DNA of 64,000 bases from Thelephora terrestris (GCA_015956445.1 WIUZ02000020.1:620001-684000); one strand, 5' to 3'; shown: positions 32,127 through 42,932, numbered from the stretch's first letter. The notes: generated by a model not told the origin, from the sequence alone. Made by a program: numbers and translations.

Positions 32127-33445
32127 TGTCGGGTTCGTGGGGAGTGTAGTGTTATTTCCTATACGGAAGATAACTAACACCCTTTGGTTTGCTTAGAGAC
32201 TAGAGTATAGAAACCAAGCAGGCTGGTTGATTAGTCAATGAACTCGACTAACAACTCCACAGGGTAGAGCGGGGTTCCTCTTTCCGGCTCTTGGTCCTGA
32301 TGAGTTCGCTGGGGATCTACTAGTAGTGTGTCCCTCAGTAATTCTTCTTAGGGAATCAGTAATGTTATCACTCAGGGGCTCTGTACACTCTGATTAGACA
32401 CCTAACTTCACCGTGGGAATCTATGTTCTGATAGGAATGGGGTTCCTGACTCAAGGATGGGCCTTGAGGCTGTGCTTGAGGCTGTGTAATAGTCCTGTCC
32501 TTAGGCTGTACCTAAAGCTGTGTCGAGGCTGTGTCGTGAAGCTAAACCAAATAAGGAAGGTGCACACTTACACCTGAGGCTGTGCTTGATATGTCGTAAA
32601 AGTGACAAGATATGTCGTAGAGCTTATAGAGGTATGTCAGATACCTTAAACTTGCTACAGATGACACCTAGTGCGTCAAACAAATATAACTTCAAATAAA
32701 CTTGGGATAAAATGATATGTCGTAGAATATGTTGGAGACCTTTGTGGTACTTGCTAAATCTGGCTGTTACCTAGACAAACACTCTTCTGAAGTGGAGGGC
32801 TATCTGCCTAAAGTATCAGACTTCAGCAATACAGACACCAAAAACTCCAACGTCACAAGTGTGCTAGGCTTGATCAGTACTTCTGACTTAGTGCTTCTTC
32901 ACACAGAGGATGAGGCTGAAAGTGGTATGTGATTACTCAAAATCACTCAACCAATCAGTCCTAAGGGGTAGGGGGTAGATGAAAAGTTGTGGGGGAAAAC
33001 TAGCAAAGAGAGCCTCAGTCTAGGTGAAGACTGAGCTGTTGGTGATTTTCCTTGAGTAGTGGGTGAGCTGCTGTCCTGGTGGGGTGAACTGACTATCCCT
33101 TAGAAGTGTGGTTGAGGTCTATATATACTAATTTACAGGAGAATGTCCCAGAACATTCCAACGCATTCCACATTATTCCATAACATTCCATCATGTTCCA
33201 TGGCATTCCGTCTTGTTCCTTTGGGTGACCAGTGGTCACATCTGTGACATTCCGTCACCTTCTAGAATGTTCCATTACCTTCTAATACGTTCCGGTGTTC
33301 TCCAGTAGGCTCCAAGGAATTCCATGATTTTCCATGATTTTCCAGGCTTATCTTATCTCTTATCTTATCTATTGTCCTTATCTTATCAAATGAATAAACA
33401 ATTATCCATAAAATATTCCTGCTTGGGCTGTAAGTACACTATTAA
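32127..33445. other. Unidentified inserted DNA X, left part
   Basis: The sequence begins TGTCGGGTTCGTGGGG where the copia homology breaks off and is AT-richer than its surroundings. It has several copies of GAGGCTGTG (about 32460-32590), of ATATGTCGTA (32590-32720) and of a CATTCCA motif (33140-33340), plus a TATATATA near 33120. No protein is recognised. It continues after the second TGTCA element (from 36772), and a CCGACA at 36814-36819 could be its inverted right end. The flanking bases (TACGC and ACGGC) do not match as a target duplication, so the right end is unproven. Confidence 0.5.
33441..33445. repeat. Target-site duplication ATTAA, left
   Basis: ATTAA directly precedes TGTCAGGG and recurs at 36767-36771 after GTGACA. 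Confidence 0.93.
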
Positions 33446-33465
33446 TGTCAGGGTTGTAGGCCTGC

Positions 33466-34089
33466 TTACTGTTTGTGGGGCGCTAGAGGATTAGCGGATG
33501 GGTGTGGAGTATCGGGTCGAGTTTTGAAGGGGGTTCCGGGTGTAGAGACGAGAGGAGGGGGAATGTCGAGCAAGAGGGGTGACTCTGTTTGATAGGGATG
33601 GACAGGCGAGTGATAGTCCTGGCAGAATTGTTCTAACTGTTGTACGAACGGTTCGAAGTCTTGACCGCTGAGTTCTTCGAAGTGAACGAGGTATTCTATA
33701 ATTGAATAAGGCAATTCAGTTGGAATATCCCACCAAAGGACGATGAGAGCAGGGCAGTGAGTATGAACGTTGGTGGTGAGATGAACTTTTGGAGAAGGGA
33801 AGTAAAAGGCGGGGCTAACGCTGAAGTAGACTGTTGCTAGAACGCTCTCAGTGAGGTCCGAGTTCCAGAGAAACTGATGATCTGCACCTAAGAGGAAAGG
33901 GGGAGTGGTGACTCCTGCGTCGAGGGCAGAAAAGGGACGATAGTATGGGAAATGGGTGAGTAGACCGGCTGTTCGGTTTACTTGGAGACTTCTGATGAGT
34001 TTATACTCCCAGATAGACCTCCTGGCGTCAGGGACGGTTGGTCGTTGGACTGGACTAGTAGATGGAAAGGGATTTGGGGAACTGAACAT
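33466..34089 (-). CDS. TGTCA element gene A (207 aa), copy 2
   Basis: This is the homolog of the 29.1-29.7 kb gene, 207 residues with no gap and 17 substitutions. It starts MFSSPNPFPSTSPVQ. The most conserved parts are RRSIWEYKLIRSLQVN, LLGADHQFLWNSDLTESVL and FEPFVQQL; the last 36 residues are identical. The function is unknown. Its stop codon again lies 20 bp inside the left end of the element, so the 3' UTR and polyadenylation must lie in the terminus or in flanking DNA. Confidence 0.75.
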   Translation of the reverse strand: MFSSPNPFPSTSPVQRPTVPDARRSIWEYKLIRSLQVNRTAGLLTHFPYYRPFSALDAGVTTPPFLLGADHQFLWNSDLTESVLATVYFSVSPAFYFPSPKVHLTTNVHTHCPALIVLWWDIPTELPYSIIEYLVHFEELSGQDFEPFVQQLEQFCQDYHSPVHPYQTESPLLLDIPPPLVSTPGTPFKTRPDTPHPSANPLAPHKQ

Positions 34090-34237
34090 ACACTGGCAGG
34101 AGAATTCCTGCTTGGATGAGTTAGAGAGAGTAAAACGTGAGGAGAATTCCTCAGCTTACTTTGTTTATTCACGTTGTGGGTAGGGAGGTACAGAAGAGAT
34201 TGAGAATGGGGAAAAGAAAGGAGCGAACGCTCTTCCT

Positions 34238-34245
34238 TATATACC
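34238..34245 (-). promoter_or_regulatory. TATA box of gene A, copy 2
   Basis: The minus strand reads GGGTATATAAGGAAG, the same as in copy 1. Confidence 0.6.
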
Positions 34246-34349
34246 CGATCCTCTACAGGAGTCATTATTCTACAACGAGCCAAACAGGAGTCAACATGGT
34301 CTGTGCGTAGTTTAGGGTAGGATAGATGAGTCAGAATGAGGGGTCTTAG

Positions 34350-35395
34350 AACGACAAATGGTAATACTAGTACGGTGAACTGCTACTATCCGGGTGGAGT
34401 CGGGACACGACCAGAATAGCAGGAGTGGGGGTGAGGGGTCACCGGTTGTGCAGAGGTCGGGAAGGGGAGAGAAGCTAGGCAGAGGAGAGGGAACCACGGT
34501 AGGTCGCGACGTTGTCGGGATGAGAAGGGAGAACTCCGTACTAGCAAACTCCTGCTAGACGATGACGATGGGCTAAGGGGCTAGTGGGCGATGGGCTAGT
34601 AGGCTAGGGGTCTATTGGAACTATGGGGCTAGTGGAATCGATGTCAGAGCGAGGAGCTGGAGGTTTTCGATGATCAGGTCGTTCAAGCAGAAGGGAGAAG
34701 AGGTGTGAAGAGGCCCAGGGGTTTCTTGGTCGTTCAACTAGCTAGTACAGGGTATTTATAGGTAAAGACAGTGCGATCTACGCGAAAGAGATGGGAAAAG
34801 TAGCGAACAAATGGAGAAACGGTGGGAGAATAAGAACAGGTAGATAGAAGGGGATAAACGAGAGTCCGATGCAGGGTAGGGAGACAAACGGTTCATCGGG
34901 AGGCCGGAACGAGGCTGGGACAGGTCTTACCGAGAGGATGGAGCGATCGTGAGAAACAGGACCGAAAGGGGAAGTCTACGGGTTCGAGATCAAAAGATCG
35001 TAACCGGGCGGGAGAGCGGGAGCAGTTGAAGATGATTGGCGAGCGAGAGGGAACGAGTCGACACGTGTATGGACTGAAGGGAACCGGACCGAGGGAGGGG
35101 ACACGTCATCTCGGCGAGATAAGGGATCGGGAGACATCGGCCGATCGCAACATCACGTGCCGTTCGGGGAGGACGGCCACGGAGGCAGAAACAGCGTGCG
35201 ATGACGCGCGTCGAAGGGATCGCGGGAACGGTTCGATGATCGGGGCGTCAAGTGGGCGTGACCCTCCTGTGACCGATCGAGGGGTCGTCGGCTCGCGTAG
35301 TCAGTAGCTAGCGGGGTAGGGAGGTAGGGACTGGGGACTAGCACTAGATTCGAAGGTCGCGCGAATAGACAGCGGGTCAACGGGAGCGGTTGAGA
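34350..35395. other. Extra central segment of copy 2
   Basis: About 1 kb without counterpart in copy 1, richer in GC, with purine-rich plus-strand sequence (GGGAGAACG, GATCGGGAG). A 93-codon plus frame at 35026-35307 is highly charged and looks like translation of that purine bias rather than a gene. No target duplication or inverted ends were found at its edges, so copy 1 may have lost it rather than copy 2 gained it. Confidence 0.5.
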
Positions 35396-35656
35396 TGCGA
35401 GTCGATGGAAGCATCGGGGATTTCTCGTGTTTCATGGTAGTAATAGAAGCGTGGTGGGGAATTCCCATGATTGATGGGGATTTCTCTGGATCAATGGTAG
35501 TAATAGAAGCACGGTGGGGATTTCTCATGATCGATGGGGATTTCTCAGGGTTTGATGGGATCGCGATCGGGGCTGAGGGTTGATTTACCCTAATTAGGAC
35601 TTCAATGGATGATGGGTTATTGTTTTCCCTTTCCGGTTGCTCTTTGAGTCAGGATG

Positions 35657-35663
35657 TATTTAA
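35657..35663 (+). promoter_or_regulatory. TATA-like box of gene B, copy 2
   Basis: TATTTAA stands 101 bp upstream of ATG 35758, in the same context (GAGTCAGGATG before it) as in copy 1. Confidence 0.55.
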
Positions 35664-35757
35664 GCCAGGGGAATTAATGATTGTTCCCCTCATCGTCTCT
35701 TTTCCACTCCCACCAAACACCAGTACTACTCTTTCCTCTAAAACCTCCACCACCATT

Positions 35758-36661
35758 ATGTCTGCCTTTGTCGCCAACACCGCCGTGCTCAGCGCTGCCG
35801 CCACCCCCTTTACTCCGTCCTTCGAGGCGGATGCTCCCTACGACGTGGAGCAACACTTATATGACTCCCCTGCCAACATCGCTCACGACAACCAGGTCAC
35901 CATCAACTTCCTTACCGCCCATAATGCTCCCGCCGAGTTCTGGGAACAAGCTGGGTACGAAGACCCCAGACTTTCTAGGCCTCCGGTTCAGGCTCCACAC
36001 CCTGGAGCCGTTCTCTTATTGGACGCCCTGGAGAGGGATAGGGAGGATAGGATTGCGAAATTGGAGAAACGGGTGGACCTTATGTACGTCATCATGAACA
36101 GTTGGAATGATGACTTCTCTCATTTTGCTTTGGAACATTGGGGACCTTTCCAGGCATCTCTCTTCCGATATTTCGGACACCAATGTCGCGGGGCTTATTG
36201 CACCGACCCCCCTTGCAAGTCCCCAGTCATCCCTTCGCCACCGCCAGGATCAGGGCGTTCCTCTCCCTCCATCCCCTCCCTGGAGTCCTGCCCCAGTCTG
36301 TCAGATGGTGGAGAGGTCCCAGAGGAAGAAGAACCGCAAGAGTCCGATGACTCGTTCTGGTCAACGTTGTTGTCCCTCCGACAAGTCACGTCAGGTTCGG
36401 ATGAAGTTGAAGGTGGAAGTGGCGGGTCTCCAAGACCGCTATGGGTTCGCCTTAGTGAGCGCAGCCTTGTCGGACGTGAAGCGGGAGATGCATGATAGTC
36501 TCTATCATGATGTGTTGGGATGTAGAGAGTGTTGGCAAGATCCGGTGACGCTAGCATACTCGTATTGTCCTGAGAGTGTATACAACCCTCATCACTTCGC
36601 TCATCGTTGCCCGCTTCCTCAGGACTGTACTTGCGACGTGGACCCGTTTGTTCTTGTTTGA
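35758..36661 (+). CDS. TGTCA element gene B, copy 2 (frame change as in copy 1)
   Basis: This is the homolog of the 30.3-31.2 kb gene. It starts MSAFVANTAVLSAAATPF and keeps the DREDRIAKLEKRVDLMYVIM helix, the GHQCRGAYCTDPPC patch and, in the second frame, LGCRECWQDPVTLAYSYCP and CDVDPF. The first frame stops at 36495, the second at 36661. Both copies share the same frame architecture, so the change is an ancestral feature (intron or recoding), not a mutation of one copy. Confidence 0.7.
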
Positions 36662-36766
36662 TTTTGTAGTTCTTATTAGTTGCTTTTGTACTATTACGTT
36701 TACGAATAAGACCAATGTCTTGAATTACCTGTGCGATCTTGGCTACTATGTCACGTGTTCGTGACA

Positions 36767-36771
36767 ATTAA
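36767..36771. repeat. Target-site duplication ATTAA, right
   Basis: ATTAA follows GTGACA and matches 33441-33445. Confidence 0.93.
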
Positions 36772-37843
36772 TTGTGCGAAAAATAGTAAATAAATCATGA
36801 TTAATCCAGGGGTCCGACAACGGCACACGTCGGAAGCAAATTTGGCTGAGGGTTGCCGGTCCCCACAACTTGCTTCCAAAACGGGTATTGTGGTTGGACT
36901 GAATCAAGTTCGTAGGTGAGGAGGACTTAGTTTAGACACGGGAGGTACAGGGAGAGGCATTGAATGTTATCGCAGTAGGCCCAATTAACACGCTCAGCTG
37001 CTCGACAAAGGTCTTGTCGTCTCCGGGTTTGGTTGGTCGCGTGCAAATAAATATCGACATCCCCAGGTGTGAATTTTATTTCGACCTCCTCGCACCAGGG
37101 ACCGTTCGTTGCCTTCGGACGGACAAAACGGGTGCTTTTGTTTTACCATTGATCTATCCTAGGCTCGACAGGTTATCAATCTTGCGGGGACAATACGAGG
37201 GACGATGAACTTGCATGGGCGTACCGACTCGGATAGTCTCTTGGACTTGGGGGTTTTTTTTTCGGTCGCCTCACTCCGGAAATATGAGAATATTCGTGAT
37301 TGTTAGAAAATGCTACGCGAAAATACATGTTCGAATACGATAAAATAGCGCTCAAATCGCTGGATGTCTTTGAGGATCGCGAGGAGTCAATTTCATCGAC
37401 CAGGATCGCTACCGGTCACTGCCGGTCAACGAATTTCTTACCGGGCGTCACTCTCCAGCGCTGGGGATTGCGAATCAGGGTCGGTCAGCCAGAAGGACAC
37501 CGAACGCTTGTGTCCTGGCGAAACCCCAGTGACAAAAGCACGTGGAGAAAGGTGAGAGAGGTTGCAAGGCGTCAGCCGACATGTTTATCAAACCCCTCGA
37601 CCAGCTGCTCGTGGTTGAGCATCGCTCTCAGACGCACGGAGCGTTTTTCTTTCTGCTAGTGCATTGTGCGAAGGGAAGGAGATTTACGAGTCGAAACGAG
37701 ATTATAGTGCTCAACAGTTACGAGCATCACCGTTTTCGAGTCTGAAACCGCATAATGGTGTTTAAGGAGTAACCCGTAATCGTATTCAACCATCCTTTTG
37801 TCACAAGGACCAGTAACACAACCGTAGAAGATTGGAAAGTAAA
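36772..37843. other. Right remainder of X, then intergenic, then kinase downstream homology
   Basis: Bases up to about 36819 (CCGACA) may belong to X. The next 700 bp show no gene and no trace of the missing copia 3' part. From about 37533 the sequence matches 23075-23384, the downstream flank of kinase copy 1. Confidence 0.45.
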
Positions 37844-39912
37844 TCACGCCCGGGCCAACGCAAAGCGGATCCTCTTCAACGTCATCTGAAGATTCCCAAA
37901 ATCATGTTCCTTTTTCATAACCTGCCCTCTTTCCACGCCGGGGGCGAACCCTGCCTCGGGGTTCAGACAAGCAGAGTAAGTCGCTTCCCCGTCTCGACCC
38001 ACATTATCAAAATCAACGAGCAGAATCCGACCACCCGATTCCGGCAAATACAGCAAATTCGGTTCTCGAAGGTCACCAAAAACCCATTGTTGTTCATGAA
38101 GCAAACGGAGAGCCTTGAGAACTTCCTGCTCGACAACTCGAAGTAGATTCGGTGGAAAGGAGGGACCATGAACCGGTACGTCGGCGGAACGACCCCTCGA
38201 CTCCGGGATGTACTCCATAACGACCATATACATGTCACCGATGACGCGCGCACAAAAGTGGAGAGCTGGCGCCAGCGGTGGCTTCTGACCGGCAAGCAAT
38301 CGATGAGCGGCTTCGTTGTAATTGGGGGAAAATTTGACGAAGACTTCATGAGTGGATCCCTTAGCCTGAGTCGAAGTCTTGACCTGCATCCGCGCGAGAT
38401 ACATCGCGTGGTGTTCATTGTCTTCATCGATCTCCAAGAGTGGCCTCCCAGTAGCGCGATCGACTTTGGCAAAAAACTCGAGGTTCGGGATGGACTGGGT
38501 CTCGGATGGATGGACCGTGGGGCGTGGCCACAGTGCTACCGTCTGCGGGGGGGGGGGTGAGTGAGAGGCGAACTGTAGCTTTACGTACAGGCCGTCGAGG
38601 CGTTCCATAGCTTGGTTTATCGCCATGAACACCCGCCCAACGCGCAAGACATTAGCTGACCCGTGGGGCCCGAGCCGAAGCGTGACGGAGAGCAACTCTT
38701 CGGCGTATACTTTGTCGGTGAAAATGGCGGCCGACACGACGAGGCGATTCCCCGCGATGGCCAGTATAATGGCAGGTAGGTTGGAGAACTTTCGGTATCG
38801 AGCATACTGTGTGATGTGAGTCTGAGGCAAGTTGAACGAGGAAACGGAGTCGAACAGACCTTGTCTTGGGTAACGATCTTTCCATACGAGACTAGACCCT
38901 GCAGAAATGGGTCACCACCGAGCCCTTGTTCATTCTTCAGCTCGAAGATCAGATAGATAAATGAGGCAGCCCGAACACCACCCTGCTTGACTTTTCCACC
39001 AGTCAACGTTTGCCACCTAGTGTCGTCTGGAAGGAGATTTTTCAGGATGGGATTTAAAGCTCTTTCCCTGTCGTTTTCGTTTTCGTAAAAATCAGCGGAC
39101 TGGGTAACAAATTTAAAGGCATTATCCAACGTGCGGGGATCCGGGGTAAGCAGCTCGAGGTGGTCGAGTTGGTGTTTCAAAAGCGCCAGCGGCGGACTGA
39201 AAAGGGCTATGGGTGGACCAAAGCGGTGGGAAGGTCTTCCATATCGCGGTCCGTCAGGGTCGTTCGAGGTTTCCTTGACTGCAGCGGAGCTCTTGACGGA
39301 ATCAGATGGCGAAAGGCCACGTTGGATGCCGCTGCATGTTGCATTTCGCGCTGTAGAGAATGAACACACGTATCCAGGAATACAAGGTTGGGAAGACTCT
39401 ACCCGTGACGTAGTTAAATTTACCCAAGTACCTACCCAAAGCTTCGGTGACTGTGGGACGACCAGTTAGAGAGGGATTCAGGTTCGGATGTGGAGACGCA
39501 CTGTCTGGGGTAACGACCACAATGTCAACCATCTTAAGCGATTTGACATGTGGGCCTTGAGGAAATAATTCCACTATAGCATTGCGCCTGGGAATCTGGG
39601 CGTCTTCGACTGCCCGGTTGATCCACTCGTAGATTTTTTGCGTGGAGCCATCGCACACGTCTGCTTGGCTGAGGTCACTGGCCTGTAATTGTGGTAAGAG
39701 GTATACACCGGTTACATATTGACAGACAAGTTGCTTGCCTTCCAGAGGGTGGCCTCTCTTAAATCTTCAATGTACTCCGGCCTTACGTATTCTTGTCCAA
39801 GCTGGTCAAGGATATCTCTCCGATTCGTCTCTGCATCTACTCTGCATCGGCAGCAGCGGTCTTCTCGGCCAAATGATGGATGAGGGTAGGCGACGATGTA
39901 AGTTGTGGTCAT
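37844..39912 (-). CDS. Crinkler-like protein with C-terminal kinase-like domain, copy 2
   Basis: This paralog of the 23.4-25.6 kb gene has the same exon structure and strand. From ATG 39912 it reads MTTTYIVAYPHPSFGRED and RPEYIEDLREATLWK, then the GC-donor intron, VKSLKMVDIVVVTP, LLKHQLDHLELLTPDP, GDPFLQGLVSYGK, SNLPAIILAIAGNRLVVSAA, VFVKFSPNYNEAAH, VFGDLREPNLL and LLVDFDNVG, ending LKRIRFALARA. It lacks the 24-bp repeat array of copy 1. The kinase lobe keeps the ATP-site lysine and both acidic residues. One middle exon (about 39302-39420) shows the weaker alignment to copy 1 and its splice sites are less sure. An effector-type role is inferred only from the CRN resemblance. Confidence 0.7.
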
Positions 39913-40621
39913 GGCTGAAGCTGAGCGTGATTCGGAGGGTCACATGAATGGTTCGATCCGTCTGAGACCGGCCTTGCAAGTTGGAAAGAAGCTTCCTTTG
40001 CGATCGTGGGGGGGATGAACAACTTGAATTGCACAAAAAGACGAAGACTTGATGTGGGCGAAGCAGCTACGCCCTCCCCCCTGCATCGCTTCTAATGGGC
40101 GCCAGTCGACCAGCACCGCTTTTGGACTCCTCATCAAACGCGCCTCTAAACTCGTTCAACCCATCTCCACGCGCAGGAAATTCAGCAGGGACTTCGCCTC
40201 TCCTCTCCTCTATATAAAAACCGCGGAATCGCGTGCTGTAGAGGCGCGAGCGGATCCTGCAGACGGAGATGATTCGGTATTGATGTCACGACGGGGACAA
40301 TTCACCCCCTCAGCGAGTTCTCTTGGCAGCCCCTCACCGCGAAATCCCCCCCTCCCCCTCCACCCCGTCTGCCTATGCGTCATGGATTCAGGGGGAGGGG
40401 GGTTCCGCTCAAACAGACTCTAAACATCGCCAAGCCCCCTCTCGAAAGTACTTAAAACCTGCTTCGGTGCCCACCTCCAGTCTCTCCCAGGTTCCTCGTC
40501 TACTTTCACATTCTCTGTAGTCCTGGTGACTCTACCTTCGCTTCCCTTCTCTCAATTCGCATCACTTCTACTGCTTCACCTCTGCCGCTGGTCGCGCTTC
40601 ACTTTTCTTCATCCTCCAACG
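39913..40621. other. Intergenic, promoter of secreted His-rich gene
   Basis: Up to about 39966 the sequence still resembles the upstream flank of kinase copy 1. A TATATAAA at 40211 followed by CT-rich sequence is the likely core promoter of the gene at 40622, about 410 bp upstream of the start codon; a second possible site is near 40450. Confidence 0.45.
40211..40218 (+). promoter_or_regulatory. TATA box
   Basis: TATATAAA in the context CTCCTCTATATAAAAACCGC, upstream of the secreted protein gene at 40622. Confidence 0.45.
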
Positions 40622-42932
40622 ATGGTCCTACTTTCCCCCAAGTTCGTGTTCGTCGCCCTCTTGGCTTCTTTGACCGCCATCTCTCTCGCCCCTCCCACCG
40701 ACGCCGCCGCCATCGCCATGCGCCGCACCACCCAACACCACATCTCCGACTCTTCAGAACCACGATCGAGCTCCTCACTCTCCCACGGCGATCACCCCAT
40801 GCTCCCTCTCCCCGCTCACCTCACGTCTGCTTCCGGCAAGCAATCTGAGGGCAGGAGCGGGACCCCCTCTAGAGGCAATCCAAAGGTATGTACCCGTTCT
40901 CATCCCAAACCGATTGCTCACGTCTCATTAATCACGCAGAGACGGAGCCCACGCGACTTCTTCGCTTCGGAACGCCGCGATTTGACATCTGAAGACCTGC
41001 CTCCCCTCCTAACGCGGCGAGCCCCCTCGCATCACAACGGTCATCAACCGCAGGGCCAGGGCTCACCGCCCGACGCGTCAGCACAGCCATCGACTCTGGA
41101 AGTTTCCGGGGCGAGACCTTTCGTTCATATCAACGGAGCGAACAGCCACGCCACTTTCGACCGTCGTGCTCCAGACCCCCACCCGGACCCACGTCACAGC
41201 CACCACCACCACGGCGATCATCACGATCATGATAAGCATCACGGCTCCAAGCACGCTGAGGATGTTGTGGTTATCGAAGGAGATAACGATGACGTTCATA
41301 TCGGTCGGCGGTCTCCTCCTAGCCACTACCATCAACATGAGCGTTGGAGGAAGCTTGGAGGAAATGACAAGCGTTTATTGGAGGACAGCAATCTCGGCCG
41401 CCGCTCACCCGACCCGAGGCACGACGACCATCACCACCACGATCACTCCGGACATGGGCACCATAAAGGAGGTCACGGCCAAGAGAAAGTGATCGTGAAG
41501 GGTGATGACAACAATGTCAGCGTGCACTCTCGTTCTCGAGTCGCTCGTGATCAAGGACGCAATCATCCTCAGGAGCACCAGTCAGATAGTTCACACGCAG
41601 GACATCATCAACACCACGATCGCGCTCGGGAACACGTCTCACCGTACCGATCTCATCACGATAGCGCATCAGCCGACGACGCAGATAAGGCCAAGGCTTA
41701 TCATGGGAGACATACCCGCTCGGTTTTGATTAATAGCGTGGAGGGTGAAGAGAAGTATTTGGTGCCGGATGACTATCAGGATCAGAGGGTGACTGTGATT
41801 GAGGGAGATGGGATCTCGAAGATGCTTGCCAAGGCCAAACGAGGAGACCCTGGAATCGAGGGTGTTCCTGGATCGATTGAGATTATGGTACGGTCCCTCT
41901 TTGCGCCCTTTGCATACATCTACTAAAAGTTGCACACAGAGTCAGTCGGCAATGTCAGAGACTGGCCAACGGATCGCGTCACTCGTGCTTGTTGAACCCG
42001 ACAGCACGATGAGCGAGTTTGGGAACAGCACGTTTATCCTGAACGCGTCGGAGAACAACCAAACGCAACTGTACATGGTGGCGCTGAACACGACGAGTTC
42101 TGGAGTGGAAGGCGAAGACGTTCCGGTCGCATTGAAAGTGCCCGTTTTCAACCCTGACTCTGCGTCGATCGAAAGCTACTGCGCGACATATGACCCTGAA
42201 CCGCTTGCTCCCGCTCCGCTTTCTGTCGAGAAGTGTTTCTACGACGAGCCTACTGGACCGCACAAGAGCCAGGTGTTTTCGTACACTCCGTCGACGAGCG
42301 TGATCCGACCGATGTGGTTCGGCGGCGAGACTGACGAAGAGGACGTTCTGGACGACCCTGTCTCGAACTCTACGGCGAAACCTGATGCTACTGTGGACCC
42401 GAAGACGCCCCTCGGCAGTGACATGACGAGTATCACCGACGTTGGTGAGTTTGGAAACTCCACCGCACCGCCACCTTCGGTCTATAAATCGAGCGGGATC
42501 GACCAAGGGCTTACCGAAACTGGGACCGGGAACGATTCTATGATCCCGAGCGGTGTGGACTTTGCTGCCAAGGCTCAGAACGTGACTTTGGTGTTTACGC
42601 CTGCTACTCTGGTGGTACCCGCTGGTTTGAGAACGGATCTCTCTGATGGGACGCCGATGAGCGAGACGAACGGGACTGGGAGCCCATTGAGCTCTGGAGG
42701 GATGAATGAGACTGAAACGTTGGACGGTGATGGACTGCCTAGTTCATCTACGCTTTCGCCCCACTCGACACGATCGGGAACGGTTTCACCGGCTGCAAAC
42801 CCGATGGAGTCTGGTGTGTCAGAGGATGGGCAAGAGTTGAATGTCATGGTCGGTGTCGCGAGGGAGGAAGGTGACATGAGAGCGGTGAGCACCGCCCCAT
42901 ACAAATGGTTGTTCGATCGCGAGCGCAGTTAG
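40622..42932 (+). CDS. Secreted His-rich protein with multiple dibasic sites
   Basis: ATG 40622 starts a good signal peptide (MVLLSPKFVFVALLASLTAI, cleavage likely after DAAA). Three exons are joined by introns at 40886-40939 and 41888-41939. The first half (about 400 residues) is full of His clusters (HSHHHHGDHHDHDKHHG, HDDHHHHDHSGHGHH) alternating with RR sites followed by S-P or A-P: QRRSPRD, TRRAPSHH, DRRAPDPH, GRRSPPSH, GRRSPDPR. Such sites suit Kex2-like cleavage. The second half is acidic, rich in Ser, Thr and Asn with many N-x-S/T sites, and contains FGNSTFILNASENNQTQLYM. I know no function; the His clusters suggest metal binding and the dibasic sites processing into peptides. The GTG frame start at 40526 was rejected in favour of the ATG with signal peptide. 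Confidence 0.8.

Larger units (their letters stand above)
33446..36766. mobile_element. Two-gene TGTCA element, copy 2 (3321 bp)
   Basis: This copy has the same ends as copy 1 (TGTCAGGGTTGT...GTTCGTGACA), the same two divergent genes and a different 5-bp duplication (ATTAA). It is about 1 kb longer because of extra GC-rich DNA in the centre (about 34350-35395), between the gene A promoter and the central repeats. The two copies therefore inserted independently at unrelated sites, which shows that the family is or recently was mobile. Confidence 0.9.

Noticed and set aside
35026-35307. 93-codon open frame in the extra centre of copy 2
   Set aside because: Its composition is driven by purine-rich DNA, with no counterpart in copy 1 and no family.
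32122-36824. Target-site duplication for the TGTCGG...CCGACA sequence X
   Set aside because: The flanking pentamers TACGC and ACGGC differ, and no copia sequence follows on the right.
40526-40621. Upstream extension of the secreted His-rich protein
   Set aside because: The frame there starts only at GTG, while ATG 40622 begins a clean signal peptide.
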